Shown piece by piece: positions 44,452 through 49,717 of a stretch of 49,717 bases of DNA. The position numbers were made by a program, and so were the translations under genes. Positions within the stretch are counted from its first letter, which is position 1. The number at the start of each line of letters is the position of its first letter. The notes beneath the pieces are model-generated. The model was not told the DNA's origin. It made no database searches and was given only the letters and a program-made list of their open reading frames with translations. This DNA is from Candidatus Gastranaerophilales bacterium. Lineage in GTDB: Bacteria; Cyanobacteriota; Vampirovibrionia; Gastranaerophilales; Gastranaerophilaceae. The stretch covers positions 1 to 49,717 of the forward strand of contig CALUQL010000007.1 in the NCBI GenBank assembly GCA_944322895.1, given 5' to 3'.

Positions 44452-46629
44452 GTGAATAAAAACATTCTTTTTATAATATTAATAATATTTTCAATATCTG
44501 TGAATTCTGCTTTATCTGTAGATTATTATCCTGAACTTGGAATAGATCCTTTTTATTCATCTTTAAATCCTACTTATATTGATAATGAGGAAATGCCAGA
44601 AAATCAAGATTCGATTGTAAATATAATAAAGAAGAAAAAGCAGGAACGTAAGGCGAAAAAACAAAAAGAAGCTACTAATAAAGAAATTGAGCAAAAACAA
44701 GAATCAGCAAAGACTATAGAAAAAGATATGGTTCAGGACATAAATAATGTCATAAAAAATGACTTGGAAGAAAATAGTATATCTGATATTCCTGAAGATG
44801 CTTTCATTTCAAAACCAAAAAAAAGCTTAACAAAAGTTGAGCTTGAAAAAGAATTAAAAAAAGAAGAACGAGAAAAACAAAAAGAATTAAATAAGTTAAA
44901 ACAAAAGGATGAAAATAAGTCTTTTTTTGACGAATTATTTCCTCTTCGAAAGAAGAAAATAGAAAAAAAGGAGAATATACAAAAAAAAGAACCGGAAATA
45001 GAGTTAACGGCTGATTATATGGAGTATTTCCCTGATAGATATGAAGTTGAAGCAGTAGGAAATACAAAAGTCGTGTTTAAAATGCAAAATATGACTTTAA
45101 CTGCAAATAAAATAATTTTTAATTATGACAAAAATATTTTAAAAGCAAGTGAAAATGTTGTTTTAACTACGCAAGAGTCTGTTACTGAAGGTGACTTTAT
45201 AAGAATCGATTTGAGTATGCCAAGTGGTTATGTTGAAAATCCCATAACCAGGTTGGAAGATATTCATTTGTCAGCAAAAGAGGCTCTGATATTTTCCGAT
45301 AGAATCGAAGAAAATGATGGTGTAGCAAAAATTTTAAAAGATGAAGTATTAAGTTTAGGCGCTAGATCTTTTGCATCATATGTAGATCAAAGTAGGCTAT
45401 TTCAACAAAGACCAAGTAAAATGAGTGCTGAAGCGAAAGGTGTATATAAATTAAAAGCAAATAAAATTATTATAGATTCAAAAGACGATCACGAAGTAAT
45501 TACTATACAAAATGCTGATTTATATTTAAAAAACCATAAAATAGCAAAAGTACCATCAGTAAAGATAGTAACAAATAAAACTCATTCAAATATAGAAAGT
45601 AATTTCCCAGAAATTGGCTCACAAAGTATGTTAGGATCACATATTGGTCCTGCTGTAGTATTAAATGTTCCAGGTGGGTCAACACTAAAATTAGCACCAA
45701 TATTAACATATAAAAATGACAAATTAGGGATTGGTGGTATAGCTCGTTTTAGAAATCAGTATAATATGACTGAAGTAGCATATGGAACATCAAAAGACGA
45801 ACTGCTTATTCGAGGAAGACATAAACTTGCGCCTGGTTTACAATTAAATTATTCTAGATTTACAAACCAAAATGAATGGTTTTTAGGTTATAGAATGCCG
45901 AAATATTCAGGACAACTTACATATTCCAGAACAGATTTTGTAAAAGATTTAAATTTGCGTTTTTCACAGATGTACTCAGCTGGAGTATTTATTGATAACA
46001 GAAAAAATGTAGATTGGGGAGACGCTGAAGGTCGTTTTAGATGGATGACTCAAACATATAAACCAATTTATAAATATGAAAATGAAGAAGGCAATATAAG
46101 TTTGAATCTTGGGTTGGTTGCACAGACATCTGCTGCCGTATATACATCAGGCGATACTGTTGGTTTATTCAGAGTTGGTCCTTCATTAAATACAAAAGTA
46201 GGACCTTGGAATCAAGCTTTAATGTACTATCAAACTGCTTCTGCAGGACAATCTCCGTTTTATTTTGATAGATATAGATATGGTCGTTCAAATCTAGTCT
46301 TAATTGAGAGTTTAAAAGTATGTAAGTATTTAACAGTAGGTTATATGGCTTCACTAGCGATGAATAGTGATTACAAAAATGATGATCTATTCCAAGAAAA
46401 CAGAATACTTGTTAGTATAGGTCCTGAATATGCAAGGCTAACAATTGGTTATGATTCAATGCGAAGGAATACAATGTTTATACTTTCTATGTTAGTTGGC
46501 ACCAAAGACTCTGATATAGAATTTAAGAAAACAATCCTGAAAAATCCTGATAAATTTGGGAAAGAAAAATCTAAACAAAAGAAATCCAAGAAGAAAGATT
46601 ATAAAAAATACGTACCTAAGAATGTTTAA
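44452..46629 (+). CDS. LptD/OstA-like outer-membrane protein
   Basis: A signal peptide (MNKNILFIILIIFSISVNSA) precedes a long Lys/Glu-rich linker (about 55-175). An OstA-type domain (from about 180, with ADYMEYFPDRYEVEAVGNTKV and LTANKIIFNY) follows, then a beta-barrel-like C-terminus with many Tyr/Arg/Gly strands. LptD inserts LPS in the outer membrane. The charged linker is unusual and the tail is very basic (KSKQKKSKKKDYKK). The start is GTG, 12 bases after the M23 gene. The last 4 bases overlap the convergent PLD gene. Confidence 0.85.
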   Translation: MNKNILFIILIIFSISVNSALSVDYYPELGIDPFYSSLNPTYIDNEEMPENQDSIVNIIKKKKQERKAKKQKEATNKEIEQKQESAKTIEKDMVQDINNVIKNDLEENSISDIPEDAFISKPKKSLTKVELEKELKKEEREKQKELNKLKQKDENKSFFDELFPLRKKKIEKKENIQKKEPEIELTADYMEYFPDRYEVEAVGNTKVVFKMQNMTLTANKIIFNYDKNILKASENVVLTTQESVTEGDFIRIDLSMPSGYVENPITRLEDIHLSAKEALIFSDRIEENDGVAKILKDEVLSLGARSFASYVDQSRLFQQRPSKMSAEAKGVYKLKANKIIIDSKDDHEVITIQNADLYLKNHKIAKVPSVKIVTNKTHSNIESNFPEIGSQSMLGSHIGPAVVLNVPGGSTLKLAPILTYKNDKLGIGGIARFRNQYNMTEVAYGTSKDELLIRGRHKLAPGLQLNYSRFTNQNEWFLGYRMPKYSGQLTYSRTDFVKDLNLRFSQMYSAGVFIDNRKNVDWGDAEGRFRWMTQTYKPIYKYENEEGNISLNLGLVAQTSAAVYTSGDTVGLFRVGPSLNTKVGPWNQALMYYQTASAGQSPFYFDRYRYGRSNLVLIESLKVCKYLTVGYMASLAMNSDYKNDDLFQENRILVSIGPEYARLTIGYDSMRRNTMFILSMLVGTKDSDIEFKKTILKNPDKFGKEKSKQKKSKKKDYKKYVPKNV

Positions 46630-48380
46630 ATTTTTTGAAAACAACCAACATCTTGTTCATCAATTTTATTATCAAAATTGTTATCAATACCGTCATAGCA
46701 AGAACCAATTGATTCAAAGGATTCTGCCCTTGGATCAAAGTATCCATATTTGTTTGGAATTTTATCCCATAGATACAGAAATGTTTCTTTGAAATACTGA
46801 GTAATTTCCCCATCATAAATAATTAAAACATTCTCATCATTTTTAATATTCGCACTTTTTGTTAGATTCATCGAACCAATGATACTTATCTTATCATCAA
46901 TAAACATAGCTTTCATATGCATTTTCCCTGCATAGTTTTCAGTTTTTACTTTTATACCTGCCTTTCGTAAGTCTTTGTGTATAGAGTATTTTGAATGTGC
47001 ATTTGTTGCATCATTAATGATTTTTATTTCTACTCCATTATTATGTGCTTTAATAAGTGCATTTTTAATATTCTGATGTGTAATAAAAAATATAGGAATG
47101 TAAATATATTTTTTTGCATTTAATATGATGGGAATTATTTCATTTTCTATTATATTATCTTGAGGAGAAAAAAGGATTTTCATCATAATGTCATTATTAA
47201 ATGACACATTTTGTTTATTACTTCGAATTTTTTTTGTATGGAATTGACCATTATACATTTGATTAAATTCTCTGGTAAAAATATCTGCTGCTTCTTTTGA
47301 TTTTATTAAAATTGAATAATTTGCATTAAAACCAGTCATATCTGTACTTGTCAAATTCGAAGAGCCAGTCCAAACTTTACTTTTATCAAAAATGAAAAAT
47401 TTATTATGCATTATTGCAGATGAATTATTCTTTTCATATTCCTCATCCGTACGAAAATTCTTTAAATATCTCTTAAGTTTATAAATGTCTGGATATGTTG
47501 TTGAAGCTTTTTTGTCAAAATCACTAATCCATCTTATTTTAACTCCTCTTTTCTGGGCGTTTAAAAGAGAATTAAATATTTCAGGTTGATTATTCATTCC
47601 ATATATTGCAAAATCAATAGAATATTTAGCATTGTCGATTTCTCTTTTTAATGTTAAACAAGCTAAAGAATTACATTTTAAATTTGGTTTATAGATAGTA
47701 TTTAAATCTTGAAAGAATATCTCTATATTATATTTTTTAAGATATGATAATTTATTATTTAAATTTATATTTTTTTTATTATTAGAGGAAATAATACCTA
47801 TATTATTAATAGATATTTTTTTATAACCAAATTTTTCCAATTGAGAAACATGGATAAGTTTATAGTCGTCAAGAATTATATTACTGGCTTGTTCTAAACT
47901 TTGAAATTTTTTTGTTTTTATATTGTAAACAAAATATTCTTTGAGATTGAATTTATTTAAACTTTCAATCAAGCTTTTTTGAGTTTCTTCATTCTTGTCA
48001 AATACTAAGTTTTCATCAAGTAGCATCTGTGAATATTTTTTATTATTAATATAAATTTTATTATTTTTTATAACAACAAACTTGTTTTCTAAATTTTTCT
48101 TTGCAAAATCAAGTGTCTTTAGCTCAAGAAATAATTTTTCAATATTGGTCAATCTTTTTAAAATTGGATATTGATTAAGATCTGAGTTTGATTTTATAAA
48201 ATATACATCATTTATAAGTAATGGTTGATTTTCATCTAAAATATAATTTCTATTATAATCAACATAAATAGTATCAGGTGATTTAACCTTATATACTTTA
48301 TGTTTATTGTACAATTGCCTATGACAAAATGATAAAATAATTGTAATAATAAAAATACATAATAAAAGGTTCTTTTTCAT
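46626..48380 (-). CDS. Phospholipase D-family protein with MopE-like metal-binding tail
   Basis: A signal or anchor helix (about residues 3-19) precedes 200 residues of unknown fold. Two HKD motifs follow: MHNKFFIFDKSKVWTGSSNL (His325) and MHMKAMFIDDKISIIGSMNL (His488). Both lie in a PLD phosphodiesterase arrangement. The C-terminus ends in CYDGIDNNFDNKIDEQDVGC (561-580), the Cys-flanked Asp/Asn repeat of MopE-type putative metal-binding sequences. It is likely exported and acts on phospholipids or nucleic acids outside the cytoplasm. At 584 aa it is longer than minimal PLDs. Confidence 0.9.
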   Translation of the reverse strand: MKKNLLLCIFIITIILSFCHRQLYNKHKVYKVKSPDTIYVDYNRNYILDENQPLLINDVYFIKSNSDLNQYPILKRLTNIEKLFLELKTLDFAKKNLENKFVVIKNNKIYINNKKYSQMLLDENLVFDKNEETQKSLIESLNKFNLKEYFVYNIKTKKFQSLEQASNIILDDYKLIHVSQLEKFGYKKISINNIGIISSNNKKNINLNNKLSYLKKYNIEIFFQDLNTIYKPNLKCNSLACLTLKREIDNAKYSIDFAIYGMNNQPEIFNSLLNAQKRGVKIRWISDFDKKASTTYPDIYKLKRYLKNFRTDEEYEKNNSSAIMHNKFFIFDKSKVWTGSSNLTSTDMTGFNANYSILIKSKEAADIFTREFNQMYNGQFHTKKIRSNKQNVSFNNDIMMKILFSPQDNIIENEIIPIILNAKKYIYIPIFFITHQNIKNALIKAHNNGVEIKIINDATNAHSKYSIHKDLRKAGIKVKTENYAGKMHMKAMFIDDKISIIGSMNLTKSANIKNDENVLIIYDGEITQYFKETFLYLWDKIPNKYGYFDPRAESFESIGSCYDGIDNNFDNKIDEQDVGCFQKI

Positions 48381-48527
48381 AGTTTTTATTATAAATCAAA
48401 TAAAATACATATAGTTAAACGAGTATTTCAACGTTGTATATTATATTTTATTTAATGCGTTGTAATATGTTCTATTTGAACGTTTTAGAAATTAACATAT
48501 TAAGTAGTGTTTTATTATGGTGGTATT

Positions 48528-48863
48528 ATGAATAATTCAAAAGTTATAATTGGTAGAACAATAAAAAGATTTAGACAAAAAAAAGGTGTAACACAGCTTT
48601 TTTTGGCAGAAAAAGTTGGAGTTTCAGAAAAACAAATATCTAAAATTGAGACTGGTATACATTATCCTAAATTTGAAAATTTTGTAAAAATTTTAGAAGC
48701 ATTGGACATTACTTTAAAAGATTTTGCGGATGATATTCAACAAGATAAAACAATATCACAATCAAAAAAAAATTTTATGAAGATAACAAACAAACTTTCG
48801 GATTCTGAACTTGATATACTTACTACAATAGCGAAACAAATAGAAAAACTAAAGAAACAATAA
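48528..48863 (+). CDS. XRE-family helix-turn-helix regulator
   Basis: The N-terminal domain (residues 9-65) is a classic HTH_3: IGRTIKRFRQKKGVTQLFLA then VSEKQISKIETG and PKFENFVKILEAL. The C-terminal part is helical and may dimerise. The ATG at 48528 (MNNSKVII) has GGTGG upstream. At 111 aa it is a typical phage or element-type repressor or a general regulator. It stands about 100 bases before tRNA-Ser, at the edge of a possible integrated element. Confidence 0.88.
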   Translation: MNNSKVIIGRTIKRFRQKKGVTQLFLAEKVGVSEKQISKIETGIHYPKFENFVKILEALDITLKDFADDIQQDKTISQSKKNFMKITNKLSDSELDILTTIAKQIEKLKKQ

Positions 48864-48967
48864 TGTAAAAAAATAAAAACACAACTAATTGACTATGGTA
48901 TTTATGTTTGATATAAATAATAAATAGCACAATATATATAGCAATTTGAAAATCAAGATAATACTAA

Positions 48968-49057
48968 GGAGAGGTGTCCGAGTGGTTTAAGGTGCAAACC
49001 TGGAACGTTTGTGCAGGGGAAACTCTGCCGTGGGTTCGAATCCCACCCTTTCCGCCA
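48968..49057 (+). tRNA. tRNA-Ser (anticodon GGA) with encoded CCA
   Basis: GGAGAGG pairs with CCTTTCC in the acceptor, with a D arm GTCCGAGTGGTTTAAGG. The anticodon stem CAAAC/GTTTG surrounds CTGGAAC, a long variable arm GCAGGGGAAACTCTGC is typical of Ser, and the T arm has GGTTCGAATCC. The 3' GCCA includes the CCA end. Confidence 0.96.
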
Positions 49058-49465
49058 TTTATTTTAATCATTATTATATGTATATTGATAATTTTTTTGA
49101 TACATTTTTCTATAATCATTAATATAGTTTAACAGGACATTTTGGATAGGTATTTATAGCCAAAAGAGCAAAGTTGTTGGGAGTTTGAGGCTAATTTATA
49201 GTATTGAGATTTGGGGGTCTTTTCTTGCACTTATGTCTCAATTTTTGCACTAAATTTCACTAATATTTTGGAATATTAAATTTAATTTGGCAGCTATCTC
49301 GCAGGGTATTTGAATTTCAACCCTGATACTTTTAGTGCTAAAATTGTCCGGTTTGAATTGCTTCTGGTTTGATATGTGTCGAAATGTCTCTGAGATTGAG
49401 ACAAGACACTTGATGTTTTTCAAAAAGAGAGCGATTAATGTCAATGCAAACAAAAGGAGCATACA
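49058..49465. other. Non-coding stretch after tRNA-Ser with palindromes
   Basis: The base composition becomes clearly richer in G and C than elsewhere. It holds the perfect palindrome TTTTAGTGCTAAAA (about 49328-49341), the distant inverted pair TGCACTAAA / TTTAGTGC, and TGTCTC-TGAGATT-GAGACA near 49384-49402. These look like operator or attachment-type elements. A minus-strand open frame of 78 codons (49250-49486) overlaps them, but its coding status is unclear. Confidence 0.5.
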
Positions 49466-49666
49466 TTGACAGAGAAAGACTATCAATTATATGGAACAAG
49501 AATTTTTAATTTGAAGACACAAGAAATTGGTCTATTAATTTGTATTTGGAAAAATAAGTTTGCCGATGGTGATGTAGATTTTGCAACCTGTGTGGATAAA
49601 CAAGGCAAAAGATATAATATAGCCTTGGATTATATTAAGGAGATTGAAGATGAATTCCCTGTCTAA
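49466..49666 (+). CDS. Small hypothetical protein, 66 aa, TTG start
   Basis: AAAGGAG lies 6 bases before the TTG at 49466. The 66-aa product has a compact beta-rich style (YGTRIFNLKTQEIGLLICIW) and an acidic end. It overlaps the next gene by 17 bases, a packing typical of phage or element genes. No family is recognised. Confidence 0.65.
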   Translation: MTEKDYQLYGTRIFNLKTQEIGLLICIWKNKFADGDVDFATCVDKQGKRYNIALDYIKEIEDEFPV

Positions 49667-49717
49667 TCAAATTCAATTTACACCCGAGAAATGTAAACAA
49701 ATAGCACTCGCAAGATT
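49650..49717 (+). CDS. Start of a further gene, cut by the window edge
   Basis: The ATG at 49650 has AAGGAG inside the end of the previous gene. The visible codons read MNSLSNQIQFTPEKCKQIAL and continue out of the window. Too little remains to assign a product. Confidence 0.55.
   Translation, partial: MNSLSNQIQFTPEKCKQIALAR

Noticed and set aside
49250-49486. Minus-strand 78-codon frame after tRNA-Ser
   Set aside because: It overlaps the TTG-started gene and the palindromes. The second half looks coding-like but there is no clear start, so I left it uncalled.

Overview
This window reads as chromosomal DNA of a low-GC bacterium with an outer membrane. An LptD/OstA-like barrel protein, an EnvC-like M23 peptidase, an SLH-domain surface protein and a lipobox protein all point to a diderm envelope. 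AT-rich codon use, the SLH protein, a DUF212 divergent PAP2 protein and many Asn/Ser-rich lineage-restricted proteins fit best with the non-photosynthetic cyanobacterial relatives (Vampirovibrionia/Melainabacteria, probably Gastranaerophilales). That placement is an inference from gene style, not from a marker-gene tree.

Layout. 1-2045 (minus): 5' part of a lipoprotein-like protein whose visible end is an 18-bp, TEPTKP/TEPTQP-coding tandem repeat running off the window. 2218-4681: a small unknown gene, hisS and an SGNH-like membrane-anchored protein. 4671-10005 (minus): operon rsgA, ispA, a second SGNH-like gene, a broken second copy of the ispA 3' end, divergent pap2, sensor histidine kinase. 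10117-14471 (plus): pnp, patatin-like lipase, uridine-kinase-like protein. 14711-15339: two small unknown genes. 15432-21565: fatty-acid cluster yceD-rpmF-plsX-fabH-fabD-fabG-acpP-fabF. 21719-29584: lineage-type hypotheticals, a hybrid-cluster-protein homologue with most metal ligands lost, glutaredoxin, TPR protein, yebC, TM2-like protein, zinc-ribbon protein, Cys-rich SLH protein. 29887-35408: CHASE2-GGDEF diguanylate cyclase, rubrerythrin, GH13 enzyme. 35664-43115: tRNA-Arg, poly-Glu protein, glmS with a coupled 50-codon ORF, HExxH protein, serB, a GT35-like phosphorylase homologue lacking the PLP lysine, 5-formyl-THF cyclo-ligase. 43192-48380: small membrane peptide, M23 peptidase, LptD-like protein, PLD-family protein. 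48528-end: XRE regulator, tRNA-Ser, then a compositionally different stretch with small tightly packed ORFs that looks like the edge of an integrated element.

How the genes fit together. The fab block gives the acyl-chain supply, with plsX linking it to phospholipids and L32/YceD to translation. IspA and the PAP2-like protein suggest polyprenyl lipid metabolism. GlmS, M23 and LptD serve the envelope. GH13 plus the GT35-like protein suggest alpha-glucan storage, although the GT35 homologue may not be a working phosphorylase. Glutaredoxin and rubrerythrin suggest an anaerobe coping with oxygen.

Most notable: a cluster-less Hcp homologue in an apparent operon with a glutaredoxin; a GT35 homologue with Ser in place of the PLP lysine; an SGNH gene sitting between a complete ispA and a 253-bp, about 96% identical repeat of the ispA 3' end; and an N-terminal leader ending in Phe-Gly shared by three otherwise unrelated proteins.
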